Shown here: one piece after another, positions 1 through 7,386 of the stretch | Position numbering within the stretch: the stretch's first letter is position 1 | Layout of the letters: each line of letters begins with the position of its first letter | NCBI RefSeq assembly: GCF_015558675.1 | Contig: NZ_JADMOL010000006.1 | Coordinates: forward strand, 287,204 to 329,300 | Direction of reading: 5' to 3' | Source of the DNA: Paenibacillus sp. 1001270B_150601_E10 | Lineage (GTDB): Bacteria > Bacillota > Bacilli > Paenibacillales > Paenibacillaceae | Length of the DNA: 42,097 nucleotides | Program-made: the position numbers and the translations under genes | Notes under the pieces: model-generated | What the model was told of the DNA's origin: nothing | Database searches by the model: none | Seen by the model: only the letters and a program-made list of their open reading frames with translations

Positions 1-1860
1 GATTGACACCGTCGCGATAAGACTGTCCTGAGTTGTCTTAAAGTGGCGTCCATATCCAATATAGGTTCCCGCAGGAACACGCTTGACCATTGTCACCCTT
101 GCCTTTAAGGAAAGCACAGGCAATAAGGCAGCCAGAGACTCGTCTTTGATTTTCGCGATATCGATTGCCCCATATAAAGAAATGCCTGGGCGAGCCAAAT
201 CACAGTTGAGCTGCGGATAATATAGAATCCCATAACTGCTTTGCAGATGGAGTCTGCCAGGATCGAATCCATTTGCCTTTATTACACCAACCAGGTGGTA
301 GAAGCAGCGAATCTGTCCTTCCGTAAATGTGATATCCTCTATCCGCTCACTGTCTGGCACAGAAAAATGACTATAGGTGCCCGTGACCAGTAGATGGGGT
401 TGACGATACATACTGAGGATACGCTCTACTTGGTCTGCGCTCTCTCCCAGTCTTCCCATGCCTGTATCGATCTTCACATGAACCTTCATCTTTTTGCCGT
501 ATTGGTTTAAAGCGAGGGCATACTCTGCATGAATGACCGTTTGTGTAAGGTCATATCGGCTCAAATCTTCAAATTGCCATGGCGAGGTGTATCCGAGAAT
601 GAGAATTTCTCCTCGAATCCCAGCTTTACGCAAGGCAATCCCTTCCCCAATCTCTGCAACGGCATAGGCGTTTACACCGATCGATTGCAGGCATTTTGCA
701 ACAGGAACACTGCCATGCCCATATGCATTTGCCTTTACGACCGCCATGATGCGGCAATCATCAGGCAATCGTCGCTTCAGCTCATTTACATTATGCTTGA
801 AGTGTGAGAGATTGATTTCTGCCCATGCGCGGTAACGGCCTGATCGCTTCGGCTGCTTAATCGGTTTCCATTGCCCTACAACTGCAGCTGCTGCAATAGA
901 TACGATCGTTACCAGAACAAAGTGAATCAGACTATTGGCAACCATGAACGGACTTAGCCCTGTGAATTTGGCTAATCCTCGAACGATAATAATCGCCAGT
1001 GGATGTAAGATATAAATCCATGTACTCATTTTCCGAAGATAGGGTCTTGCGTTTCTATTTCGTGATATTAATAAATAGAATAGCTCATAAACAGCAGGAA
1101 CGAGGAACAGATACATGCTGTCATGTCGCGGCAGTTCTTGCGCCTTCAATACTGCTCCTTCTGTAATCAACAGCAGAAGCGATAACACCAATCGGAACAT
1201 AGCCATTTTTGCTGAGATGAAGCGCTTGGGATATGCGGCTGCCCAAGCACCGATTGCAAGAAAGAGCGGTGCAAAAAATACGCCTGATCTCGTATAATCG
1301 AACCATTGAAACCACCAGTGATACATAGAATGAAGGCTCATATGCTGTTCTGTTAATCCATAATAGCTGTCCCCCATCAGCCCGATAAGGTAGAGGGCTC
1401 CCGTCACAACGAACAAATAAGGGAACGACATCTGGCGATACAGGAAATAGGTCATGTACACTCCAACAATGAGAGCTGGAAAGTACCACAAATGATAAAG
1501 CGTTCCGTTAACAAGCAAATCCAGCATGAAGCCAACAGCGCTGAAATCCGTAGAGAAGTAGCCCGTATATAGGTTAACCGGCAAATAAATGATGATGGCG
1601 ATGTTATATAATTTCAAAATCCGAAGCGTATATTGACGGATGATGCTTCGATCATGCTGAGCTTCCCCTGTCAGCTTTTGAAATAAGAAGAAGCCTGCAG
1701 CTACTAAGAAGATGGGCACCGCCAATCGTGCCAGCACCCCTGTAAGCAAAAAGTCTGCATAGGCATTGTAGGATGCAAGCGGTCCCGTGTGGATCGCGAT
1801 AACCATCATCGCTGCAATCATTTTGAATGAATCGACTGCTCCGTATGAATTAGCCTTCAC
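1..1860 (-). CDS. vanT: VanT-type membrane serine racemase (3' end outside window)
   Basis: Makes D-serine from L-serine for D-Ala-D-Ser precursors. The visible 620 codons have two parts. Residues 1 to about 335 are a polytopic acyltransferase-3-like membrane domain, with the VanT-typical HDSMYLFL near residue 246. From about 343 there is an alanine-racemase-fold domain with the PLP lysine in AVVKANAYGHG (K376), then KIDTGMGRLG and LQSSYGILYYP. The frame is still open at base 1, so the last part of the racemase domain (about 80-90 residues, judging by family length) lies outside. The start is a GTG at 1860, inside the end of vanXY (11-nt overlap), with AAAGG upstream on the minus strand; this start fits the N-terminus of family members (VDSFKMIAAMMVIAIH). 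It is the last gene of the ligase-vanXY-vanT unit. A stand-alone alanine racemase is ruled out by the fused membrane domain. Confidence 0.93.
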   Translation of the reverse strand, partial: MKANSYGAVDSFKMIAAMMVIAIHTGPLASYNAYADFLLTGVLARLAVPIFLVAAGFFLFQKLTGEAQHDRSIIRQYTLRILKLYNIAIIIYLPVNLYTGYFSTDFSAVGFMLDLLVNGTLYHLWYFPALIVGVYMTYFLYRQMSFPYLFVVTGALYLIGLMGDSYYGLTEQHMSLHSMYHWWFQWFDYTRSGVFFAPLFLAIGAWAAAYPKRFISAKMAMFRLVLSLLLLITEGAVLKAQELPRHDSMYLFLVPAVYELFYLLISRNRNARPYLRKMSTWIYILHPLAIIIVRGLAKFTGLSPFMVANSLIHFVLVTIVSIAAAAVVGQWKPIKQPKRSGRYRAWAEINLSHFKHNVNELKRRLPDDCRIMAVVKANAYGHGSVPVAKCLQSIGVNAYAVAEIGEGIALRKAGIRGEILILGYTSPWQFEDLSRYDLTQTVIHAEYALALNQYGKKMKVHVKIDTGMGRLGESADQVERILSMYRQPHLLVTGTYSHFSVPDSERIEDITFTEGQIRCFYHLVGVIKANGFDPGRLHLQSSYGILYYPQLNCDLARPGISLYGAIDIAKIKDESLAALLPVLSLKARVTMVKRVPAGTYIGYGRHFKTTQDSLIATVSI

Positions 1861-2701
1861 GACACTCACTGCCTTTGTCATGATAAACGGTGATGATGCA
1901 ACCATCTTGGTTATTTCCGGATACGGTGTATGATACCCCATTTCGTATCTCTATGTAGCTAACGTCTTGATGAATGGGTACATAGTAAATTTCTATCGTT
2001 CCTCTTCCATCCTTATCCTCTACGTATACATGCTCTTGATGGACTTGGTACAGCTTTACTTTCTCGATGTACTCCTCTAAACACCAATCACGCTCTTCCA
2101 TGATGACCGAATGCGGATAACCCACATAACGAAAATGCCATGGCTCTGCTGCGATGTTCGTGATCGCTTCCTTGCCTTCCTTGTATCGCTGGATAAATCC
2201 GTGCTGGGCTGCAAGCTTCCTGAAGTCCTGACAAACACCCGCGTCAGGAAAGGTTGGACAAATATAATCGACCTCATCCGATCTTTGTCCCACGTCCACA
2301 GCCAACCCGGTCTGATGCTCACTCTCGCCCGGTCGAGCCACATAGCGAGATGTAAAAGCCGCACCGTGCTCTCGGAGCGAAGTCTCGTACAGCTCCGTCT
2401 GCTCTTCGTGTGAGCGATAGCCGCTCACAACCAGAATATCCTGCTTTCCGTTGCAAGCCTCAAGCAGCGCAGTTAGCTGCTTCAAGCATGTCTTATCGAG
2501 CCGCATCGATTCTCGGTTCGTATCTAGCACAGGCAGCGTATCAATTCGATGAAGCTCAAGGAAGTCTTCCTCTTGACGCAATGAATGATCTCGATTCACA
2601 AGCAGAAGATGTCCACGATAGATATCTGATCGTGTTAGGGTTATAACATGATCAGATTGACGAACCAGGTTATGATTCTTTCGGATCGCCATAATATCCA
2701 T
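1850..2701 (-). CDS. vanXY: VanXY-type D,D-dipeptidase/D,D-carboxypeptidase (VanXY-G-like)
   Basis: Zinc peptidase that should cleave D-Ala-D-Ala and trim the last D-Ala from pentapeptide precursors, so that D-Ala-D-Ser ends prevail. The 283-aa protein has the VanY/VanX zinc and catalytic motifs: SGYRS near 93-97, SEHQTGLAVD with H129 and D136, and EPWHFRYVGYPH with E186 and H189. There is no signal peptide, as expected for cytoplasmic VanXY enzymes. A C-terminal extension after about residue 220 (IEIYYVP, then SGNNQDG) is recalled from VanXY-G and absent from the shorter VanXY-C. The ATG at 2701 was chosen because GGAGGG lies 8 nt upstream; an in-frame TTG 18 nt earlier overlaps this ribosome site. 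The start is 1 nt beyond the ligase stop and the end overlaps vanT, so the three genes are translationally coupled. Confidence 0.93.
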   Translation of the reverse strand: MDIMAIRKNHNLVRQSDHVITLTRSDIYRGHLLLVNRDHSLRQEEDFLELHRIDTLPVLDTNRESMRLDKTCLKQLTALLEACNGKQDILVVSGYRSHEEQTELYETSLREHGAAFTSRYVARPGESEHQTGLAVDVGQRSDEVDYICPTFPDAGVCQDFRKLAAQHGFIQRYKEGKEAITNIAAEPWHFRYVGYPHSVIMEERDWCLEEYIEKVKLYQVHQEHVYVEDKDGRGTIEIYYVPIHQDVSYIEIRNGVSYTVSGNNQDGCIITVYHDKGSECREG

Positions 2702-2702
2702 A

Positions 2703-3758
2703 TCATGAACCCTCCACAACGGCGAGTTGTATCAATTGATCAAGAATCTGCGGATAGGTAAGCCCGCTTGCCTGGAGCATCTTTGGATATCTTGAATTGG
2801 CCGTAAATCCAGGGATTGTATTGACCTCGTTAAAAACAATCCTGCTGTCTGGAGTGACAAACATGTCCACTCTGGCAAAGCCCTTGCAGCCTAACGTTTT
2901 ATAAATCAACCTTGCTGTCTCTTTGATACGATCAGCGGTGCAAGAATCAACTCTTGCAGGCAGATGGATGTTCGAGGATTGCAGGGAATACTTCTCTGTA
3001 AAGTCGAAGAAATCACCGGTTAGTTCAATTTCATCAATGACACCGATCATAGGCTCACGATTCCCGAGCACTGCACATCCTACCTCAAATCCTTCAATTT
3101 CCTCTTCCACCACCACTTTATGATCATGCTCAAATGCAAGTTCAATACCCTGCATCAACTGAGAAGTCTCATGTGCCTTTGTGATGCCTACGGATGAACC
3201 AGACTTCGCTGGTTTCACATATACGGGATACTTCAATGCTTGAAGCGCTCGGAATGCAGCTCCCTCGGGATCATCTTTATATATCGTTACAGAATGAGGC
3301 GTAGCAACTCCAGAAGCCTGTACCAAAGTATGAGCGATATCTTTATCCATGCAAACGGCAGAAGACAGCATATCACAGCCAACATACGGAAGGCGTGCAA
3401 GCTCAATAAGTCCTTGCACCGTTCCATCTTCACCATGCTTTCCATGCATTACGGGGAATACCACATCTATGGGCTTGATATGATATTCCGTGTTTACAAG
3501 CTCTACCAGTCCCTTTACCGATCGGCTAGGAGATAAAAAAGAAGGAATGCAGCTTGGATGTGAGTGCCACTGATCCTCGCGAATGTCCGCTATTGGACCG
3601 CTGTATCGCAACCAGTCTCCCTCTCTCGTAATCCCAACCAGCACGAGTTCGTATTTGTCTGAATCCAAATGTTCAATTACGGATGCTGCTGATATGAGAG
3701 AAACCTTGTATTCATTGGAGCAGCCGCCAAACAATACGGCGATCGTTAACTTTTTCAC
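2703..3758 (-). CDS. vanG: VanG-type D-alanine--D-serine ligase
   Basis: ATP-grasp ligase, predicted to join D-Ala to D-Ser. The 351-aa protein carries the N-terminal VLFGG, VFPVMHGKHGEDG around 95-107, the ATP-grasp region YVKPAKSGSSVG, and the terminal FNEVNTIPGFTANSRYP. The specificity loop region FFDFTEKYSLQSSNIHLPAR closely resembles VanG (which I recall as EKYTLKSSKIYMPAR) and differs from the omega-loop of D-Lac ligases (VanA/B) and housekeeping Ddl. The start is GTG at 3758 with AGGAGG 7 nt upstream. A 21-codon upstream extension has no ribosome site and no family counterpart. First gene of a three-gene unit, with a 196-nt gap from vanS that probably holds its own promoter. Not the housekeeping ddl, because of its company (vanXY, vanT, vanRS). 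Confidence 0.93.
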   Translation of the reverse strand: MKKLTIAVLFGGCSNEYKVSLISAASVIEHLDSDKYELVLVGITREGDWLRYSGPIADIREDQWHSHPSCIPSFLSPSRSVKGLVELVNTEYHIKPIDVVFPVMHGKHGEDGTVQGLIELARLPYVGCDMLSSAVCMDKDIAHTLVQASGVATPHSVTIYKDDPEGAAFRALQALKYPVYVKPAKSGSSVGITKAHETSQLMQGIELAFEHDHKVVVEEEIEGFEVGCAVLGNREPMIGVIDEIELTGDFFDFTEKYSLQSSNIHLPARVDSCTADRIKETARLIYKTLGCKGFARVDMFVTPDSRIVFNEVNTIPGFTANSRYPKMLQASGLTYPQILDQLIQLAVVEGS

Positions 3759-3881
3759 CTGTAATCCTCCTGCATCTATGGTCACATTTGTAATATTCCT
3801 GTGAACCTCGAGGAGAAACATAAAAACCCCTACCTCTTCGTTGAAGTGTTCTCCCTAGGCTCTGCAAGACTAAGATTAGGG

Positions 3882-3927
3882 AAAACTTTTTAAGAAGAAA
3901 TAGGGGTATTTTTAAAGTTTTTCTTAA
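3882..3927. promoter_or_regulatory. AT-rich repeat upstream of the ligase gene, possible VanR operator
   Basis: Between vanS and the ligase start there is a perfect 8-bp inverted repeat, AAAACTTT (3882-3889) and AAAGTTTT (3914-3921). There are also two TTTTTAA copies 22 bp apart (3887, 3909) and a near copy TTCTTAA at 3921. OmpR-family regulators such as VanR usually bind direct repeats spaced by about one or two helix turns upstream of a promoter. The placement is right for control of ligase-vanXY-vanT, but no known VanR consensus was matched. Confidence 0.35.
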
Positions 3928-3954
3928 ATAATGGTATCCGTTATCGTGTTGAAG

Positions 3955-5046
3955 CTATGATCTTGGCAAACGCACCTCAAACATCGTTCGAATCACATTG
4001 CTTGCAGCAGTGACGGTTCCTTGGTGCTGCTCAACGATATTTTTCGTGATAAACAGGCCGAGCCCCGTGCTGCCTTGGCGATGGGTTCGAGCTTTGTCTC
4101 CGGTATAGAACATGTCGAAGAGATGCGGCAGATCGTCTTCTGGAATAGAATCGCCATAATTGACGACCTGCACCACGGCCTTATCTCCTTCAAAGAAGCC
4201 ACGAATATCAATGAATTTGCCGTCTTTGCCATATCGAATGGCATTCGTTAAGAGATTCTCGAATACACGCGCCAGCAATTCACCGTCAGCTGCAATGTTC
4301 AAATGGGGATCGACTTCGATTCTCGCTTCCAGATCGTTTTTTTCAAACAGAGGATAGAGCTCCTCATGCATTTGATGCAGCAGCTCGCTAAGATCAATTG
4401 GCTTCTTCTCTATGGTCACCCTGCCATAGTTCATTCTCGTGATCTCAAACAGTTCATCAATAAGCTTCTCCAGCCGTTGAGACTTAGTAAATGCAATGCT
4501 CGCATAGTGTCTGACCTGCTCCTGAGTAAGATCCTTGTCCTTCAGAATAAAGTCCAAGTAGCCAAGAACAGACGTCAATGGCGTCCTAAGATCATGAGCT
4601 AGATTTAGTACAAGCTGATGCTTGCTCGTTTCTGCAAAGTCGCCTCTTTCCATCGCCTGCTGCAGCTTTTCGCTGGCAAGATTGATATCTCGGGCAATAT
4701 CCCCGAACTCATCATTGGAATGAAGTAGAACTTGATGCTTGAAGTTCCCGCTCGCAAGATGATGGATTCCCGTTGATATTTCTTCGAAGTAGTTCGCATA
4801 ACGCTTGGTTAAAAAGAAAAAGATCAAGATGGATAGCGGGATGAAAAAGATCAAGAAAAAGTTGATATCTCCAATTCGTCCGATAAAATAGCGAAGCAGC
4901 GCTAACGGGTCCTCTACTCTTACCTGAGCGTGATAGTATAGCTGAAGAATTTTGTACATGAGAAAAGTGATGCCAGCGGAACAAAGCATGCTAATCCCAA
5001 ACAACAGTATCATTTTCGTTCTAAAGCTGCGCATGATGTTATGCAT
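3955..5046 (-). CDS. vanS: VanS-type sensor histidine kinase
   Basis: Membrane sensor kinase expected to detect a glycopeptide or cell-wall stress and phosphorylate VanR. In the 363 aa, two transmembrane segments (about 12-38 and 60-80) flank a very short outside loop of roughly 20 residues. A HAMP-like linker follows, then the HisKA domain with H151 in LNLAHDLRTP, the N box with N268 in FENLLTNAIRYG, and the G2 box GSTGLGLF near 343. The G1 motif reads NYGDSIP rather than DxGxG, as in several VanS and EnvZ-like kinases. Its start overlaps the end of vanR by 8 nt, so the two are co-translated. The tiny sensor loop leaves open whether it binds drug directly or senses within the membrane. Confidence 0.9.
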   Translation of the reverse strand: MHNIMRSFRTKMILLFGISMLCSAGITFLMYKILQLYYHAQVRVEDPLALLRYFIGRIGDINFFLIFFIPLSILIFFFLTKRYANYFEEISTGIHHLASGNFKHQVLLHSNDEFGDIARDINLASEKLQQAMERGDFAETSKHQLVLNLAHDLRTPLTSVLGYLDFILKDKDLTQEQVRHYASIAFTKSQRLEKLIDELFEITRMNYGRVTIEKKPIDLSELLHQMHEELYPLFEKNDLEARIEVDPHLNIAADGELLARVFENLLTNAIRYGKDGKFIDIRGFFEGDKAVVQVVNYGDSIPEDDLPHLFDMFYTGDKARTHRQGSTGLGLFITKNIVEQHQGTVTAASNVIRTMFEVRLPRS

Positions 5047-5734
5047 TGAACGTATACCCTACTCCCCAGACGGTTTTGATGAGCTTGTTTTTGTTCACAT
5101 CGTCTTTAAGCTTCTTACGCAGGCCTCGAATATGCACCATCACGGTATTGCTGCTCTCAAAGTAAGCATCTCCCCATACCTGCTGAAAGATGTTCTCCGC
5201 GCTGAACACCTTCTTCGGATAGCTCGCGAGCAAGTACAAAATATCAAACTCCTTTGGCGTCAGCTCAATGGGGTCTCCATACAGCGTGACCGAACGCTGC
5301 TCGGGGAGAATCACCAAACCTCCCGCTTCGATCATCGACTGTTGTTTTGAAGCTGGCTGGCTGAATTGCATGGCACGGCGAAGCTGTGCATTCACTCTTG
5401 CTACCAGTTCCATCGGATTGAAGGGCTTGGTCATATAATCGTCTGCGCCTCTCACCAATCCTGTGATCTTATCCAGGTCGCTCGTCTTCGCGCTTAAAAA
5501 GATAATCGGGAATTGATGTTGTTCCCGAATCCTTTGGGTAACCTCGTATCCATCCATCTTCGGCATCATAATATCGAGTATGGCTAGATCAATGGTATGA
5601 TACTGAACCGCCTGTAGCGCTTCCTGGCCATCTGCTGCTTTTATGCATTGATAGCCTTCTTTGCGAAGATGCAGTTCAATCAAATCTGCAATCTCTTGCT
5701 CATCATCGGCTATGAGTATCGTGATAAGCTTCAT
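5039..5734 (-). CDS. vanR: VanR-type response regulator (OmpR family)
   Basis: DNA-binding response regulator for the van cluster. The 231-aa protein has a receiver domain (about 1-120) with acidic pocket D10/D11, phospho-acceptor D54 in LAILDIMMPKMDGYE and the conserved lysine in FLSAKTSD. A winged-helix OmpR domain occupies the last 100 residues (LTPKEFDILYLLASYP, then TVWGVGYTFN at the end). The ATG at 5734 is preferred over the ATG at 5758 because AGGGAG lies 9 nt before it. Upstream on the minus strand a TATAGT -10 element sits at about 5769-5774 without a good -35, which is common for promoters that need a phosphorylated activator. First gene of vanRS; the pairing with vanG-type genes downstream gives the Van assignment. 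Confidence 0.9.
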   Translation of the reverse strand: MKLITILIADDEQEIADLIELHLRKEGYQCIKAADGQEALQAVQYHTIDLAILDIMMPKMDGYEVTQRIREQHQFPIIFLSAKTSDLDKITGLVRGADDYMTKPFNPMELVARVNAQLRRAMQFSQPASKQQSMIEAGGLVILPEQRSVTLYGDPIELTPKEFDILYLLASYPKKVFSAENIFQQVWGDAYFESSNTVMVHIRGLRKKLKDDVNKNKLIKTVWGVGYTFNA

Positions 5735-5779
5735 TTCATTCATCTCCCTGTCAATCATGCTACGAATACTATAGCAGGT

Positions 5780-6022
5780 TTAATTCAAAAATGGTAAATC
5801 CAATGCGTTATGGTTGAAATGGCATGCAACTCCATTATCGGTCAGGTTGACTCGTATCTTACCCTTCTTCGTTAGACATTTTACGGTAAACGTCCTATCT
5901 ATGTCAGGAAACAGAGCATTGACGAAGGTGATTCCTTCTTGATCTGCAAACGACAAAAAACAGATCCACGCCTCAAATCGAATACGTTGACCTGCTTCAA
6001 CATGGTTAAGTCCCACTAGCAT
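5780..6022 (-). CDS. hypothetical 80-aa protein coupled to the AraC regulator
   Basis: Not recognised. It starts at an ATG whose GAGG ribosome site overlaps the stop codon of the AraC-type gene just upstream, the usual layout for translational coupling, and that is the main support for its being real. The product is soluble-looking, with no signal peptide or membrane segment, a mix of beta-prone stretches (ITFVNALFPDI, TFTVKCLTKKG) and two cysteines. It ends shortly before the vanR promoter region. No function is proposed; a role linked to the regulator is possible from position alone. Confidence 0.55.
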   Translation of the reverse strand: MLVGLNHVEAGQRIRFEAWICFLSFADQEGITFVNALFPDIDRTFTVKCLTKKGKIRVNLTDNGVACHFNHNALDLPFLN

Positions 6023-6029
6023 GATTTCC

Positions 6030-7019
6030 TCATACGCTTCTATCTGTCGCTTGCTTTACAATCTCACTCGGATTATAACCATACGTCTTGCGGAATACCT
6101 TCGCAAAGTGGCTAACGTTCTGGTAGCCGACCATAAAGGCGGTTTCACTTACATTGGCCTTTCCTTGCTCCAGCAGTTTTCTCGCCTCACTCATTCGCTT
6201 TTCTCGAACATAGCCGTATACGGTTGTACCGAACAACTCCTTGAACCCCAATTTCAGTTTATAGTCATTCAAACCCGTTAATCGGGCAAGACCGAGCAGA
6301 CTTGGCGGCTCCTGCCATTCCTTTGTCAGTATGCTTCTCGCTTCATGAAGGCATTGCATGTCGTAGCGTGTGAGCTTAGACACTGTTTGCTTGCTTCGTT
6401 CCTCACGATCCATCCCATCTAGATGAAAGGCAAGCAGTTCTAATGCTTTGCCTTCCAAATACATTCGCTTTAACGCGCCTGTATACGGGCACTGGCGCAT
6501 ATGATCTACAAGCTGTGCAATGATAGGCGACTTTGATACTTGTGTGCAGAACACGGCTCGTTCATTCGCTCTTTCAAATGCAGGCAGCACCCCTTGGAAT
6601 TGCCGAAGATCAAACCGCAGCTCCATATGTAGCATGCGTTCTTGATGAGACATCTCAGCATGCAGCTTCGTATTGCGTATCGATATCAGCGTAGAGACTC
6701 CTGCCGCAAGCTCATACTGCGCCGCATCCGCAGAAGTCTCCCAGCAGCCGCTTCCAGACAGCGTATACGATATTTCCAGATGTGGATAATGGACATCCAC
6801 ATCCATGATAAGGGGAACATTCATCTGCGTATCTATCCAATTCAGCTCAAGTCCTTCTCGAAGGTGCCAGCGCTCAAGATAACCCGTTCCGCTATTAGCA
6901 GGAATGGTATACAATTGATGATACATATCAGGTCCAACTGATTGTATACTTGAGGGCACTTCCCTTTGGAATCCTTGATACACGCCATTCAAATCCCAGG
7001 TGTCCAACGATAATTTCAA
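6030..7019 (-). CDS. AraC-family transcriptional regulator, probably iron-regulated
   Basis: DNA-binding regulator of 329 aa. The N-terminal two thirds is a probable ligand-sensing domain. The C-terminal 100 residues carry two helix-turn-helix units typical of AraC/XylS, the first at SLLGLARLTGLNDYKLKLGF and the second within GYQNVSHFAKVFRKTYGYNP. The general build recalls PchR/YbtA-type siderophore regulators. The chosen start is TTG at 7019 because GAGGAGGG stands 8 nt before it; an in-frame ATG at 7214 lacks a ribosome site and its extension would be encoded by a terminator hairpin. A Fur-box promoter lies about 220 nt upstream, with a strong terminator between, so expression should respond to iron and perhaps to attenuation. 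The regulated target is not identified; the minus-strand MFS gene upstream is a candidate. Confidence 0.85.
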   Translation of the reverse strand: MKLSLDTWDLNGVYQGFQREVPSSIQSVGPDMYHQLYTIPANSGTGYLERWHLREGLELNWIDTQMNVPLIMDVDVHYPHLEISYTLSGSGCWETSADAAQYELAAGVSTLISIRNTKLHAEMSHQERMLHMELRFDLRQFQGVLPAFERANERAVFCTQVSKSPIIAQLVDHMRQCPYTGALKRMYLEGKALELLAFHLDGMDREERSKQTVSKLTRYDMQCLHEARSILTKEWQEPPSLLGLARLTGLNDYKLKLGFKELFGTTVYGYVREKRMSEARKLLEQGKANVSETAFMVGYQNVSHFAKVFRKTYGYNPSEIVKQATDRSV

Positions 7020-7127
7020 ATCACATTCCCTCCTCATCCTAGGAAAAACGATTGATAATAAAGCAAGGAATACCTTCATCGGTGTTTCAATAGATAAAAA
7101 GAATTTCCCTAAGGCAACATATAACTT

Positions 7128-7188
7128 AAAAAAAACAGCAGGGTACAAGAAAGGAATCCATCCACTTCCTTCTTGCAATGACCTGCTG
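7128..7188 (-). terminator. strong intrinsic terminator between Fur promoter and AraC gene
   Basis: On the minus strand CAGCAGG (7188-7182) pairs with CCTGCTG (7142-7136). An inner stem pairs CAAGAAGGAA with TTCCTTTCTTG (one bulged base). Eight T follow at 7135-7128. This is the strongest hairpin plus U-tract in the region. It can end transcripts from the Fur promoter at about 7237 as an attenuator or sRNA end, and also transcripts coming from the MFS gene further upstream. Confidence 0.85.
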
Positions 7189-7237
7189 CACCTGTATAAG
7201 TCCTTAAACGACATCTCGTCGTATCATGACGTTTGTC
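7128..7237 (-). ncRNA. possible Fur-controlled short transcript (sRNA or attenuated leader)
   Basis: If transcription starts about 7 nt after the -10 element (7244-7249) and stops at the terminator ending at 7128, a discrete RNA of about 110 nt results. It would hold a small 5' hairpin (CGAC-GAGAT-GTCG) and the terminator stem. A 21-codon GTG-started frame (7191-7126) with AAGGA 9 nt upstream runs straight through the terminator. Size and iron control recall Fur-regulated sRNAs such as FsrA, but no C-rich seed like that of FsrA is seen. Equally it may just be the attenuated leader of the AraC gene. Confidence 0.4.
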
Positions 7238-7243
7238 TCTTTT

Positions 7244-7272
7244 ATTTTAACGATAAAGAGAATCATTATCAA
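7244..7272 (-). promoter_or_regulatory. Fur-box promoter of the AraC transcript
   Basis: TTGATA (-35, 7272-7267) and TAAAAT (-10, 7249-7244) are separated by exactly 17 nt on the minus strand. Across the -35 and spacer lies AGAGAATCATTATCA (plus strand 7257-7271), 13 of 15 matches to the Bacillus 7-1-7 Fur core TGATAATNATTATCA. Iron-loaded Fur bound there would block RNA polymerase, so the promoter should be on under iron limitation. Confidence 0.75.
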
Positions 7273-7386
7273 TAAGTTTTAAAAAAATCCCTTATTAGGA
7301 CCTGCGCTCTCTTTTTAAAGCCATATACCCGTTTCCACTCTCAAGCTATCGAAGCCTGCTGCCCTCTCCTTTATCCAATATCTCGA

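Noticed and set aside
1121-1489. Minus-strand frame inside the vanT region in another phase
   Set aside because: A shadow frame; the vanT frame covers the same bases with clear membrane and racemase motifs.
3759-3821. Longer N-terminus of the ligase starting at an ATG at 3821
   Set aside because: No ribosome site precedes it, whereas AGGAGG stands 7 nt before the GTG at 3758, and known VanG/VanC ligases begin at the equivalent place.
7020-7214. Extended AraC protein starting at ATG 7214
   Set aside because: The extension is read through the terminator hairpin and T-run, has no ribosome site, and the AraC family does not carry it; TTG 7019 has a perfect site.
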